NCBI GenBank assembly: GCA_021229015.1
Contig: CM037783.1
Location: 2,262,725-2,326,724 of the forward strand
From: Solen grandis
Taxonomy: Eukaryota > Mollusca > Bivalvia > Adapedonta > Solenidae
Length of the DNA: 64,000 bases
Direction of reading: 5' to 3'
Shown here piece by piece: positions 23,381-35,639 of the stretch. A model generated the notes under the pieces. The model did not search any database. It saw only the letters and a program-made list of their open reading frames with translations, and was not told the origin of the DNA. Positions within the stretch are counted from its first letter, which is position 1. Every line of letters starts with the position of its first letter. The position numbers and the translations under genes were made by a program.

Positions 23381-23524
23381 AATTCCAGACAGCTGTATTA
23401 TTAATGAAGATCTGGTCGCGTGGGAACCGGGCACCAGACCGTTTAATATTCTTGTAAAATAAATTTTCACTACTGCCGATTCGTCGTTTATCCTAAATTG
23501 ATTTGTCTCGACGTTACCAAGGGA
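23381..23524 (-). pseudogene. Copy B exon 4
   Basis: The open frame contains SLGNVETNQFRINDESAVV and FTRILNGLVPGSHA and stops at 23,378-23,380. The paired conservation with 12,430-12,590 is the clearest evidence that the duplicated unit was protein coding. Confidence 0.6.
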
Positions 23525-24217
23525 AACTTAAAAATGTATTTATAAGTTACTGTACTTCTTGTTCACTTGACATTGTAAACAGTCATTAATGTTTGCGTAA
23601 AAAAATGTAAACCATATAATTAGAATAAAAAGTAAACATATTATAAACATAATAAAACAAAAAAGAAAACACTATTTTTTTTCTTAAAAGGTAAATGGAA
23701 TCTATAAATTACAGCCATTGTGAAAAGAGATAATGCATTATTTCTTAGGATATTGTTAGAAAAATAAAGATTAATCTGCTGAAACTTTCAGTTGTCCTTA
23801 ATCTTAAACTTAATCACAAATCGTTAATTACAATGGGGTTAGGTTATCCCGACGTAAACACCTCACAGAGTTTAATGAAACATATTTTATTAAGTAATGT
23901 GTCATTTGCATTCATCTTTTTTATATTTTCTGATAACAACACAACAAAATAGTGTACCTTTATCAAACAGTCCCGCTATGTTTCAGAGATGTTTTACACC
24001 GATTTCAATGTTGGATATTGCTCATTATTAATGTACGGTGTAGTATTTTCAAATCTTGTTTCATTAAAATTATTTACATTAAAGAAGATAGTGACACAGA
24101 TATTGTCATTGTTTGAATACTTTAAAACGTCATTGCAGTGAATCTAATTTGATGAGACACGAAATATGAAACATTTCTAGAAATACTCATAACAACTTTA
24201 GTAGCTTTTCTTCACAT

Positions 24218-24311
24218 CTTAACACATTCAGATATTTGTCTCCCATGGGATCCTAACTGAAAGATGATTGATTTGACATTAACTCAAATACCAAACTTCT
24301 CATTAGACTCT
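24218..24311 (-). pseudogene. Copy B exon 3
   Basis: After acceptor TTGTAG the minus strand reads SLMRSLVFELMSNQSSFS, a stop, then MGDKYLNVL. The stop sits where copy A reads on (SASSQRHVGDK), so it is a point lesion in this copy. Confidence 0.6.
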
Positions 24312-24509
24312 CTACAACTGATTAATTATAAATAGCGCTTATAAAAGTGAGCTGTAATAGAATGAATTTAGAATTATATTAATCTTAGAGTTCTTTGATC
24401 AGCATCTTGAATTAAGCTATACCGTTTTCACTCTGAAATGCATTGCTTAGTACGAAATTCCAACGAATAAACGAACGACAATACTACTGAGATTATCATT
24501 TGAAAAATT

Positions 24510-25550
24510 TCCTACCTGCTCGGGAATTAAGTCTTGTAAATACTTTGGTGTTAACCCGTGAACCACTTTATTAACAAAATTAATTTATGTTTTCTCCTTC
24601 TAGAATGAAACGATTCCAGACAAATTTTCAATAGACACTGGTTTAGTCGTCCCTGTAACAATTCTGGCGGCCTCATTTTGAATGTTATCTAGTTCTATTT
24701 TTCTTATGTATTACAGTTATCAAAATACATCACCATAATCTAATACTGGTCTGATAAATGATATATAAATTGTTGCTATCGCTGACCGATCTAATACTAA
24801 CGTCATCTTTTTTATCATATTAATTTGTACCCATGCCTTGGACTTTATGTAGTCTATGTGGCTATGCAAAGAAAGATTATTCGAGATATAAATGCCCAAG
24901 TGTTTTGTGTCACAATTTCAATTATCAGTACATTGTTCATTAGTACACGAGGATGATATTTTAGTATTCTTTTGTGTGTAAAGAGTAATATTTCCGTCTT
25001 TTTAGGAATTAATTGTACTTGCCATTTATCAACCCAAACATTAATTGTCTGTAAATCATTGTTGAGAGACGTTGGTGCACTCGCAGGAATATTTTTACAA
25101 ATAGTGCAGTATCGTCTGCAAGTAATCTAATATATGAATTCATATGATCAGCGATATCATTAATTTAATTTAAGTACAAAAGAGAGCCTAACAATGATTC
25201 CTGAGGGGCGCTGGCACTTATAAAAGACTGGATCATACTTGACACCCTGTAGAACAACACGTTGGCTACGATAACATGAGTATTTTTAAACCATTCATGC
25301 AGATCTCTTGTGATACCAGCAGCCTTAAGTTTGATAAACTCGATTTAATGTTTTGCTGATATCACAGAGACTTATTTTCCTAAATCTATAGTTAAAGAAA
25401 TAAAATCATACAAATAAACTAATTGGTTAACGGTAGAGTCGCGTGATGTAAAACCTGACTAAAATTACGTCTTGTGCTTATAGATTCAGTGATAGTATTT
25501 TAGTCATTTGAGGAGTTTGTCTACAAAAGAAATATAAAGTTTTATCCAAC
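24510..25550 (-). mobile_element. LINE reverse transcriptase remnant, inserted in copy B
   Basis: Read on the minus strand from about 25,540: a GFTSRDSTVNQL-like piece, EFIKLKAAGITRDLHEWF, APQESLLGSLLYLN, INDIADHMNSYIRLLADDTA (catalytic ADD box), INVWVDKWQVQLIPKKTE and IYISFIRPVLDYGDVF, with a final NEAARIVTGTTKP. These are RT motifs 3-7 and the thumb/C-terminal part of a non-LTR element, with several stops. It differs in sequence from the LINE at 2.7 kb. Copy A lacks it, so insertion followed the duplication (or was lost from A). Confidence 0.85.
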
Positions 25551-25659
25551 TCATTGACATTATCCTATAACCGTGCCGAATGTACCTTCTTCGATTTGAA
25601 CAGTGGAACTTTTATTCAAACATTTCTGCGGATCGAACATCCTTGTAATTGCGGAAAAT

Positions 25660-25760
25660 ATCTAAGTCCCCATTGGCCAAGGGTAAGAGGTCGTTGTTTC
25701 GATCCCCGTCCAAAACATGCCAAAGTCGTTAAAAAGGGGGTATTGGAAGCCCCCTGATTG
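25660..25760 (+). mobile_element. tRNA-derived SINE fragment
   Basis: CATTGGCCAAGGGTAAGAGG followed by GTTTCGATCCCCGTCC provides degenerate A and B boxes, closer together than in a real tRNA, so part of the head is deleted. It lies in the copy B-specific insertion zone. Confidence 0.5.
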
Positions 25761-26432
25761 GCGCTCATCATATGAACAGGGTAGTTTCAGGATAGGACTG
25801 TCCGCTATTGCTTGTGGTATTTTGCCAGATATCTACGGTAAACTATTGCAGTGTTGCAACAATTTGTCTGTCTCAGGTGGACATAGTCCAGAAATTGCTG
25901 AAACACTGCCGACGGAACATTAAGTCGAACAAACAAGACAAACATTTTACTAGGGACAGAGTGCCATGTCTTTCTTGAAAATAAAGAATGAGATAAATAT
26001 GATACTGAAAACAACTTTCCTTTATGTTCAAGTTATAATAAAGCATGTAGAGATGATCATCTAAGAAAGACACTTCCTCTTGAGATTCATGCGTTATAAT
26101 ACATCAATAATTAGTGACGATAAGCCGAACCGCTTATTGTACAAATCTATTCTTGTTTATTAGACTATTTTGAGACTCCTTAAAACATCGGTCAATCCTA
26201 TTTTAATTTAATTATGATTAAATGAGTTAGCAAAATGTTTCTATCTCAAGATTTCATGGAAATCCAGCAATTAAAACCATTGCTGTGTATTTTCAGCATC
26301 ATGATTTACTTATATTTTTATTGTATATTAGAAAAGAAAAAGAAAAAAATGCTGTTAAATTAAGGAAATTTTAATATATTTGAGCCACATTTTTTTAATT
26401 TGAAAATTGTGTCAGGGCAACATACAGGATAC

Positions 26433-26480
26433 CTTTAGTATTCCAATGTGTAGCATGTAATTTATATGTTAAATTACATG
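26433..26480 (-). pseudogene. Copy B exon 2 with splice donor
   Basis: The minus strand reads LHATHWNTK and ends at CTAAAG/GTATCC. The match to copy A at 14,582 includes the donor. Confidence 0.5.
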
Positions 26481-26689
26481 AAATGTGATTGTATGACTCA
26501 TATTGTTTACACACGTATAATCCTTAGCGTAAAAATTGAAATGATATTAAATATATCGCAATCTTGCACGATACCATACAATAATCAATCTAATGATGTG
26601 ATGATTTCCAAATGGTTCACATAGTACAAAACCAATACGCATGCCCCATCCTGACTGCTTTACACGTCATTTAGCAATACTAGATTACG

Positions 26690-26879
26690 AAATATTGCAC
26701 AACAGGGTCATAAGCCACCAGCTGGTTACTGCAGCTGCACTGATGATCTACATAACACGCTGTTGGAGACCATCAGTCACCAAATCAACGACCGTTGTTC
26801 CACCTGAACACCTATTCTTACTCATTACCATATGACGGTATTCATAGATAATAAGAATATAATAAAGAATTAACGCCAT
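26690..26879 (-). pseudogene. Copy B exon 1: signal peptide and cysteine block
   Basis: ATG at 26,879 opens 43 codons to a stop at 26,748. The start MALILYYILIIYEY is a hydrophobic secretory leader, followed by NRCSGGTTVVDLVTDGLQQ. After the stop another frame carries CSCSNQLVAYDPVVQYF, matching copy A. The start is chosen because the leader and the ATG position are conserved in both copies and a TATA-like box lies about 40 bp upstream. The product, if ever made, was secreted or membrane-bound. Confidence 0.6.
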
Positions 26880-26919
26880 ATCTGTCCCAACAGGAATGTT
26901 AACATTTAAAGTAAACAGC

Positions 26920-26926
26920 GTTTATA
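26920..26926 (-). promoter_or_regulatory. TATA-like box upstream of copy B exon 1
   Basis: The minus strand reads TATAAAC inside CTGTCTGTCTATAAACGC, about 41 bases before the ATG. Copy A has CTGTCTGTCTAGAAACCC at the same place, so the TATA core is lost there while the neighbouring bases are kept. Confidence 0.4.
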
Positions 26927-27239
26927 GACAGACAGTCTATTTAGTTTACGCGCCGGACAGCTTACAGTTTCATGTCAGAAAACAATGATGAATTTATTGA
27001 TCATTGTAGAATGAAAAAGAAAAATACAATACATATAATGGAAATGCACAAAATGCCATATGTGGATTGACAAGGTCATGTTGAAAATAAATTGATAATT
27101 ATAAAAAACTGAATATTTTCATTAAGTACTCCGGTAATTAAACGTAATATAATGAAAAGAACAATCATGTTAAACCAATATTTAATTGAATAAACAGTTG
27201 TAATATTTCAAGTTGTCATTTAAAGAAATGTGTATTGTC

Positions 27240-28320
27240 AGAACGCTAATAGTGCTGAACGAACACGGCTTTTTGATAGAAATATGTCGCATTCATTTTG
27301 TTTATTAAAGTTCCTTTTGTAAACTAGGGTCACATTTTCAAGTGTGACAAAAATTATTTATGAAAATGATGGTTGAGATATTAATTGCCATTAACACATT
27401 TTTACATTCGTAAACACGACTGTTTGGAGGAAAAAGATAAAAAACTTTGCTTAAATGGATGGCTCAAAATAAGCATATGCACCCCTCTTCCCCACTCTTT
27501 TTTTCCCCTCTTTCTAACAGAATATGACTTACTACGTATACTAAATAAATTTGTATATTTAGAGTAAGGTTGGTTAATGTGGTCATGTATTGTAAAAGAC
27601 ATCAAATCTATATTTTATATTGCGCGGAAAGCTGACAAGCTCACTTTACACTCCCATATTACTATTTTTTTAGACCTTTTAACATAACAACAAAACATTA
27701 TAATATGCAAAATATGAAATAAATGTATTCCATCATTTTTTTTTTAAATTTCTCGAATCATCACATTCCACTGCTTAAATGTACATTAGCACCAACACTT
27801 TGATTTGCATTAACTAGACACATATAATGAGAGGTTTCAAACCTTCACCTGCTACATTTTTTTCTATTTAATGCAATTCAATTGAACCCCCCCCCCCCCC
27901 CCCCACACACACACACGTTAAAAATAAACAAATATCATTGACGACATTTTCATATCAGTTAGATTCATATTTTCATCGCTCACTACGTAATAAATCCCCT
28001 CTTGAATGAATCTTTGAAAGCGTTTAGAAAACATATTCACTTTTTACTATCAGATAGGGACAAAGCAGCACGTCTTTATTACTAAATTATGGAACTTAAT
28101 TGAATAAATGATTCGAATCGAATCAGTAGAGAAAAAAACATAATTTACTTTTCCAATAAAGCAATCTGCTTTAGTGCTTAGACGATTTTACTATCAGATA
28201 GGGACACAATCAAAATAATAAAGTACGACTTTTCTGTCACACACATATAACACAAGTGGATGCTTGTGGAGATTGTGTATATTATTATTTCTGAAATCCC
28301 TCAAGAACAATAAATACCAG
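27240..28320. other. 5' flank of copy B with C/AC tract
   Basis: No gene is visible. 27,887-27,916 is a run of C followed by (AC)n. The part after 28,020 matches the 5' flank of copy A. Confidence 0.5.
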
Positions 28321-29930
28321 GTTATAGGGGTTCTACTTTAGATTCCCGCAATATAAAAAAAACGTCTTGTAAAAATCGATTGTTTCAATTTTAATACCGA
28401 TTTTACTAAAAAAAAAGAAGAAAAAAAAAAAAGAACATGTACGCAGCACACTACATTGTTAGTTTGAAAATATGTGCAGCTTAATACTGTTATTTCTCTA
28501 TTACAATACACTTGGGGTCAATAATTTTGTACTTATCAGTTTTAATTTACAATTTCCCATTTATAATTAGTTTTCCGTTTCCAGGAACGTCTTGTAACAA
28601 CCGAGACTGTTTAGCAGACGACACTGACAGTTCTGCAATAGAGCAGTTCGTTTCTTACTATTTGTAACTCAGTTGTTTCTTTTATCATAATGATAATGTA
28701 CGACTAACGTTTGAATTATTAGTTTCGCATGTTAAAATTTTCTCTATTAATGTTAAGTTGTTAACATGACTAAAATTTAAAAAAAAATGCCAAAAATGTT
28801 GTCTATATCACCGCTTACGTACAAAAATCCTCCAACAAAATATACATGTATGGAAACATTTCGGAATTTCAATTAAAAATTATTACCTCAATAACAATGT
28901 CTCTGTGAAATAACATACACGGGTGGGACAACAAATCTTGCCAACCAATTAAATAGATGTCACGGCAAAACGTTCGGTCCATATTGGCAGGACTTCTTCC
29001 TTTTTTATGCGTTTTTTTAAATTTTGAAATAAGTCGACCTAAATGCAAATCTAGATGAATAACTAATTATTTATTATGAATAAATGCATTTAAAACCCTG
29101 CTTTTATACAGTTATAAGCTGAGAATTTGTTATTTATTATGTCAAATAAATTCAGATACAATGAATAAATATATAACAAAAATAATGCAAATACAAGGTG
29201 AGAGGTTTTAATTCCAAAAAATAGTTTGAGTTTAACTATAAATCAGTATTGAAACTTGCACTGTATTTACTCTATTTAATTGCATTTTCAACAGGTTTTG
29301 AAGTTAATCTACAGGATTGATTACAAAAACATGTAATGCTGTCAAATTGTCCATAACATACAGCTTTCTAACATGCTTGATGATTTATTAAAACATAAGC
29401 TGATGCGTGGATCGATTCGTGACTCGCATGTCCTGATTCACAATTCGGATCGGAACGCCATGTGGATTGAAATCCACGGCCCCAATATTTTAGATAAAAA
29501 TATTGAAAATTCAATTTATTGATATAAAATGAAAATTTTGTAAATCTAATATTTTTAGACTAGAAAACGTTTTGCTGTTTTTGTTTGTTGTGTGTGTGTG
29601 TGTGTGTGTGGTGGGGGTGGTGGTATTTTGTCGTTGTTGGTGTTTTGAAATCTTAAAATTAAGATTTTATACTTTGAGATGTTTGCATGAAATCAAAGGT
29701 TTGAGCATGTACAGGTGGTTGTGAAATTTCAAGAGACATGGGCAAATATAACGGAAATTATGGCCATTTAAATTTCACAGTGACACACGACATATGGTGC
29801 TTAGCAAACTTTGGGTAGTATACTAGAAATGAAAGCCGATATTGGAAATGCAACGCAATTGTGATCTTTGCCAAATATGATCAAGGAGAACATATTAATC
29901 TAATCTACGACTGTTACATATGGATAGGGT
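28320..29930. other. Gene-free AT-rich stretch with (TG)n
   Basis: No frame, RNA or element is recognised. A (TG)n microsatellite lies at 29,589-29,610. Confidence 0.5.
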
Positions 29931-29935
29931 GTCCC

Positions 29936-30945
29936 TTCAGATGAGGTTTACGTAACTCAATACACCGATCTTTCACTCGTCTGATGAGGTTTACGTAACT
30001 CAATACACTGATCTTTCACTCTTCAGATGAGGTCTACAGAACTCAATACACTGATCTTTTACTTTTACTCTTCACATGAGGTTACGTAACTCAATAAACT
30101 CGATGAGGTACGTAACTCAATACACTGATCTTTCACTTTTCAGATGAGGTCTACAGAACTCAATACACTGATCTTTTACTTTTACTCTTCAATTGAGGTT
30201 ACGTAACTCAATACACTGATTTTTCACTTTTCAGATGAGGTTACGTAACTCAATACACTGATCTTTCACTTTTCAGATGAGGTCTACATAACTCAATACA
30301 CTGATCTCTCACTCTTCAGATGAGGTTTACGTAACTCAATACACTGATCTTTCACTCTTCAGATGAGGTTACGTAACTCAATACACTGATCTTTCACTCT
30401 TCAGATGAGGTTTACGTAACTCAATACACTGATCTCTGACTTTTCAGATGAGGTCTACTGAATTCAATACACTGATCTTTCACTTTTCAGATGAGGTCTA
30501 CAGAATTCGATAAACTGATCTTTCACTCTTCAGATGAGATTTACGGAACTCAATACACTGATCTTTCACTCTTCAGATGAGGTCTACAGAATTCGATAAA
30601 CTGATCTTTCACTCTTCAGATGAGGTTTACGTAACTCAATACACTGATCTTTCACTCTTCAGGTGAGGTTTACAGAATTCGATAAACTGATCTTTCACTC
30701 TTCAGATGAGGTTTACGGAACTAAATACACTGATCTTTCACTCTCCAGGTGAGGTTTACAGAATTCGATAAACTGATCTTTTACTCTTCAGGTGAGGTTT
30801 ACGTAATTCAATACACTGATCTTTCACTCTTCAGATGAGGTCTACAGAATTCAATAAACTGATCTTTCACTCTTCAGATGAGGCTTACGTAACTCAATAC
30901 ACTGATCTTTCACTCTTCAGATGAGGTTTACGTAACTCCACATTA
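29936..30945. repeat. 43-bp minisatellite, about 23 units
   Basis: The consensus starts CAGATGAGGTTTACGTAACT and continues CAATACACTGATCTTTCACT with a short CTT. Units differ by recurrent variants (ACGTAACTCAATACACT versus ACAGAATTCGATAAACT), and a few near 30,050-30,200 are longer or truncated. There are no spacers, so it is a tandem repeat and not a CRISPR array. The unit core contains the palindrome TTACGTAA in most copies. Confidence 0.97.
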
Positions 30946-31550
30946 CGAATTTTCACACTTCGGATGGGATTTACAAAATTAAAAACAACGACAGTGAAGT
31001 TTATGCGCCTATTAACCGCCACATATCTTTATAAGATCAAAAAGAGAACATTGCAGTCAGGCTATATTTCTCTCTCTGTGGTACTGATTTATGTCCAAAG
31101 AAACTAATCATCACACTTAATTCCAAGTTTCTTTATTTTACTGTTGATGAATTTGTATACGTTTAGCAGATTTAACTTTTTTCTGAAATATCCATGAGTT
31201 AGAAAAATCACTTTCTAAATTTTGTATGTGGGTCTCACCAGCACAACGGGAGAAGATACGAAATATTTTATCCCTCTCACGATTGTGAAAAAAAATACCT
31301 AGGAGAAAAGTTTGTAAAATGATGCTTGTTACCTTGGTTTTAACGTCTATTTACCGTTTAACAGTATTTAGTTTTAGCAATTTCATTACGAGTGTTCTTG
31401 TAGGAAAGGGACATCTCAACTAAGGATCAGAAATTTCAGCCTGGAATTTTTAATTTTTCTGATCTCGAGGGAGAGATTTCCCCTATGCTTCATTCATTTA
31501 CGAATGTTAGATTTTTTACTCCCACTAAGGTTTATTATTGTCACTACAAT

Positions 31551-31740
31551 CAGCGCCTGGATAGAGTAGTGGTAACGCGCCTCACTTCTTACCAATGCGT
31601 CCCGGGTTCGATTCCTGGTCACGTACGTGGGCGGGTGCAGTTGTTGTCAGTCGAAACACGTGGGTTTTCTCCGGGTTCTCCGGTTTCTTCTTACAATAAT
31701 GACAGAATACGTTTCCACCAGAGCCATCGAGAGTGAATAA
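31551..31740 (+). mobile_element. SINE family B
   Basis: The head GCGCCTGGATAGAGTAGTGG gives an A box and CCGGGTTCGATTCCTGG a B box about 50 bp on. The body contains ACACGTGGGTTTTCTCCGGG and ends AGAGTGAATAAAATAA. A reverse copy lies at 54,808-54,997. Confidence 0.9.
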
Positions 31741-31985
31741 AATAAGTTATGATAATTTGTTTCAATTTTAAAACAGACTATCATCCTCGATATTAACATA
31801 TCGTGCAATCTCATTAAAATCACATCCTAATTTGCGCTCCTTTACTATCCGCGATTAGGATCTGACAACATCGCATTAGGGGTCATGTCAGATTCATCTT
31901 TAAAATGATTTATATGCATAAACAAGTATTCGATTTTAAACCACTAAAATAAAGCGTTTCTAATTGACTTCGGTAAAACATTTTG

Positions 31986-32085
31986 TCACAGGGTGAGAAA
32001 AATGTGCAGCGTGACCGGGGAATTTTGCTCACAGAGCGAATGCTCTACCAAAAGAGCTACCAGGCCGCTTACAAAGTTATACACT
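31986..32085 (-). mobile_element. tRNA-derived fragment
   Basis: The minus strand reads GGCCTGGTAGCTCTTTTGGT and AGAGCATTCGCTCTGTGAGC, then AAAATTCCCCGGTCACGCTG. A-box and anticodon arm are tRNA-like, but the B box is not recognisable. Overlapping frames here are not genes. Confidence 0.55.
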
Positions 32086-32299
32086 ATTGTGAGGTCAATG
32101 TGGCTATTTCTTTTGGTTATACCGAACGATTCTGTAGCCGCCGATTTGATTGGCTTATACAAAGGTCAATCTGAAATGACCCTCTATACGATGTGGTCAG
32201 ATCCAGTTAGCATACTAAATCTGATTTCAATGAGATTGCACATCGTGCTGCCTTTTGTTGCATTTTTTTCTCTTCCAGATTAAGTAAAATATCAGAGGA

Positions 32300-34260
32300 A
32301 ATCGACTTTTCAGATTACATACCGACAATCGGATGTTCGTTCGACTTGGATTTACCACTTAATATAGCATGCAATATATACTAACACTATTCCTTGATTG
32401 CGCAATATAATAGTCTAATTTCCAAGAACTTTGCATTTTGTTTAATGTGAATATGGGGAATAAAGTTTCTAACATTTCAAAACATATACATAATATATAA
32501 AGTTCAGATTTTTTTTTTGATAAGATGGTAAAAGCATCGATTCAAAATTATTGTAACAGGTTTTCAGAAGAATTTGTGGTATATATTCGTTAGTACGATA
32601 TTTTAAGATACATGTAATTTATATGAAACATGTGAACATTTCTAAAATCAATCACTTTTGCACTACAAATATCATGCCGGCATTTTACATATTCCGCTGG
32701 CATAATACATTTTCAAGCTAAGCAGGAATTTAATGAGAAAAGAATGATTAAATGAGCTGCATTATATGTTGCTAAATTTAGAACCTAGAGTTATACGAAA
32801 CTTTACATCAAATGCCGCCCCCATACTGATTGTTTTTAAAGAGAACCAGAAAACCGTCGATTTATTTTTGGTCTTAAATGGGTTGTTTATGCTTTGTAGG
32901 CTTAACTTTGCTATTAGCGGGTTTAGTTTAAAACATATTTATTTTACGTCAAAAAAAAAAGTTATTACAAATTATACCAATACCTCTCGAATGTTCATCG
33001 GCTGGATCAGTACTTATCTTGATAATGTCATAAAAGAATTTTGATCCCCGCGGAGATCGCACCTACAGCCCTCAGATCCGCCACGTTTCACACGACGTAC
33101 TCAGCCAGTGCCTGCCGAAAATTATAAAGAACAAACGCGAAATGGTTTGACTAAGGAACGTTCGGAAGAGTCTCCCCTAAGTCCTTTGGTAGCTCACAGT
33201 ACATAGAGTGCATGAACGAATGAAATCAATCAAGTAAATGAATAACGCAATAGCTTAATAATTAACGCAAATCACCCAGATAGAATATAATTCCAACTAA
33301 GGTTATCTAACACTAACACTGAATTCTGGTGTGAAAAAAAAATATACTTGGATCCAAGCCGGGGTTGGGGGGTTATTTAATATTTGTCGAATGACATCCT
33401 GTCACATGAAAGGAAAATGTGTTTTATGTACTGTCCGATGAATCTTTCTGCGTTTATCTTTTCGATGATGACGGCGAAACTAGTTTGTACTTTAATTGAA
33501 TATATCTATTTATCGAATTAATTATCTGACGGACAAACAAGCAATCTATCTATCCCACCGATAGGCACTTCGGATGATGATCTCATCAACATATTCGGAC
33601 CAATTGAAGTTCTCTTTTCTGTATTTATCGCAAATATGAAACATAATTAAATGCAAATAAAACGGTAGTAATGATGACTGACTTTAAACATGAGATTGCA
33701 TTTTTAAATCTATATATATTTGAATTGACTTGACTTTTTGCACGGAGGCATCCGGGTAGAACCACCGACCTACCGCAATATACATGTGTATATATTTGAA
33801 ATGAAATGTTTAAATATTATAGTTAGGAATTGATTTTCTAAACCTTTACCCCAAAGCGAGATCCTATTTGTACTGTTTAGTTTTACAACCAAGGTCATAT
33901 TTATAGCTGAATATAATACACTAAATAAGTGGTATTGCAAATGGAGTTTTACACATGTATTTATATGATGAATTATTCACTAAATCATTATACACCGATA
34001 GTTAATATACACTTATTATGATTAATATATCAAAAATAATCATTTGCGATAAATCCCTGCACAAGCGTTCTTTCTGAAACAATGATTTTTTAAATTGACC
34101 TAAATGTAGAATAAGTTCAGTAATAATGGTACCACAAAATCAGGTAAACAAAGGCTTGTGTCATAAAAGGTGTAACCGGAAGTCATTTAATGTAAGGCAA
34201 ACACTAAATAAAGGAGCGATTCGGTGATAACACAGTCGTTTAGGTGATGTAGATTTTATC
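32300..34260. other. Mostly unassigned intergenic DNA with one SINE A scrap
   Basis: No supported gene. 33,726-33,778 holds a short piece of the family A core (GCATCCGGGTAGAACCACCG) next to TTGACTTGACTT, the same tail seen at 45,786. Confidence 0.5.
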
Positions 34261-34269
34261 AAATGAAAC

Positions 34270-34706
34270 ACGAGAAAGATTAATTTAGGTTCCTTCTATG
34301 TTCCGGACCCTTCCTGGAACATCGGTTTAACCATTCACATCGACCTATCGGCGTCTCCCGTTACGAATAGATTCCTTCCAATACCTGATCAACATAACAC
34401 TTACTCTGTGTTTCAACAGTATGGCAGAAATGCGATTAGTCTTAGCTGTCAGATCACAATATTTATGATATTTTCGGAACTTTGCATACGTCATTGTCAT
34501 GTAATGTTCCACCGAAGGACAGCGTAACATTGAAGTTTCTGTATAAAGAGTGTGGGCGAACGGCATCCGTCGGTCCAGTACGCTGAAACGCGGCTTAATT
34601 TGGCTGGCAAACTTTTTCAAAAGACGAAACAGCCAAGCCGTACTGGAAGGAAAGGAACCCAGACAAAATTTTATACGGGACTTTGGATAATAGCAGGAAC
34701 GAAGTT
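34270..34706 (+). other. Exon-like, less AT-rich block ending in a splice donor
   Basis: The block stands out by composition and ends at GAAGTTCG/GTAAGTAC, a strong donor. Several frames are open over the last 100-170 bases in both directions, but none has a clear start, domain or acceptor, so coding status is not established. It could be a 5' untranslated exon. On the plus strand it lies 8.3 kb upstream of the acceptor of the neuropeptide gene. Confidence 0.3.
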
Positions 34707-35639
34707 CGGTAAGTACTGACAAAGGTTTTGTTATATATTAAAACATTACTTATTTTTACATTAATCATTAAATCTGAATTCAGGAAATGACATGCGTTAG
34801 AAATAAAATAAAAATATTTTTTTAACATTTATTTTAAATTTATGAAATGAATGATTTATAATAATATGTCGGCAGTCTTGTTTGTATAATCCGTGCAAAA
34901 TGTCGAATGATAAAATAGGTTTGATATTTAAGCAACTGAAAGTATAATATTGGGGTTAATTTATGTCTTTTAAAAAAAAAATCTTATATGTCTACCTATC
35001 TTCTGTTGATATCAAACCCCTATTAGGGACATAGACATCTGTCTTGGTATAATTTGTAAAATGTGAATATCTGTAACTCAGTTCTAAATTTTTTCCTGAC
35101 AATTTATCTTGATAACATTTTTTGAGGGGTGTTTTTGCAATCTTGTTTGAACGTTTTTTTTTCTCTATCATTGTTTTTAATTTTATCATACTAAGAGAAA
35201 ACTACTCGCTAATACGATTTTTTTTTCTAAATTTGGTACAATACTTATGGTTCGTAAAGTAATACAAAAACACAAATACAAGACTAACACCAGTATGATA
35301 CAGGTATGGATAAATAAAGAAATACTGATTGTTTATATTCATTAGTTTCAGCTCAAGTCTTTGCACATAACCATGAATTTTAAGGCTTCTGGGTCAAATT
35401 GAAATCGCATTTTCAATTTTGATAAACCTTCTGATTCAAGGCTTATTCTTAAAAAAAAACAAGAAATATAGGAAAGGTGAAAAAACTTAATTATCTAATG
35501 AATTTGTATTTTAACATAAGCATAATTGAAATGTAGATTTTTATCCAATTATAAATGAAGAATATATAATGTATCATCTAAATATGACAAATTGATTAAT
35601 TAATAAAATATTCTTTAATTTTTGGTTAAATATTGATTT

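Larger units (their letters stand above)
17640..26879 (-). pseudogene. Copy B of the unrecognised secreted-protein gene, decayed
   Basis: Exon-like blocks lie at about 26,690-26,879, 26,433-26,480, 24,218-24,311, 23,381-23,524, 22,973-23,070, 21,880-21,930, 21,250-21,525, 19,620-19,912, 18,930-19,110 and 17,640-17,835. They are collinear with copy A. The leader, a TATA-like box and several frames are better kept than in A, yet exon 1 hits a stop after 43 codons, exon 3 has a stop, and exons 7, 8 and 10 are frameshifted. A minus-strand LINE remnant and SINE-like pieces (24.5-25.8 kb) interrupt the interval between exons 2 and 3. If a functional paralogue exists it should be elsewhere in the genome. 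Confidence 0.7.

Noticed and set aside
29936..30945. CRISPR-like repeat array
   Set aside because: Units abut without unique spacers and the DNA is eukaryotic; it is a minisatellite.
34345..34722. 125-codon minus-strand frame
   Set aside because: It has no ATG at its start, no acceptor and no domain; the strongest splice signal in the block is on the other strand.
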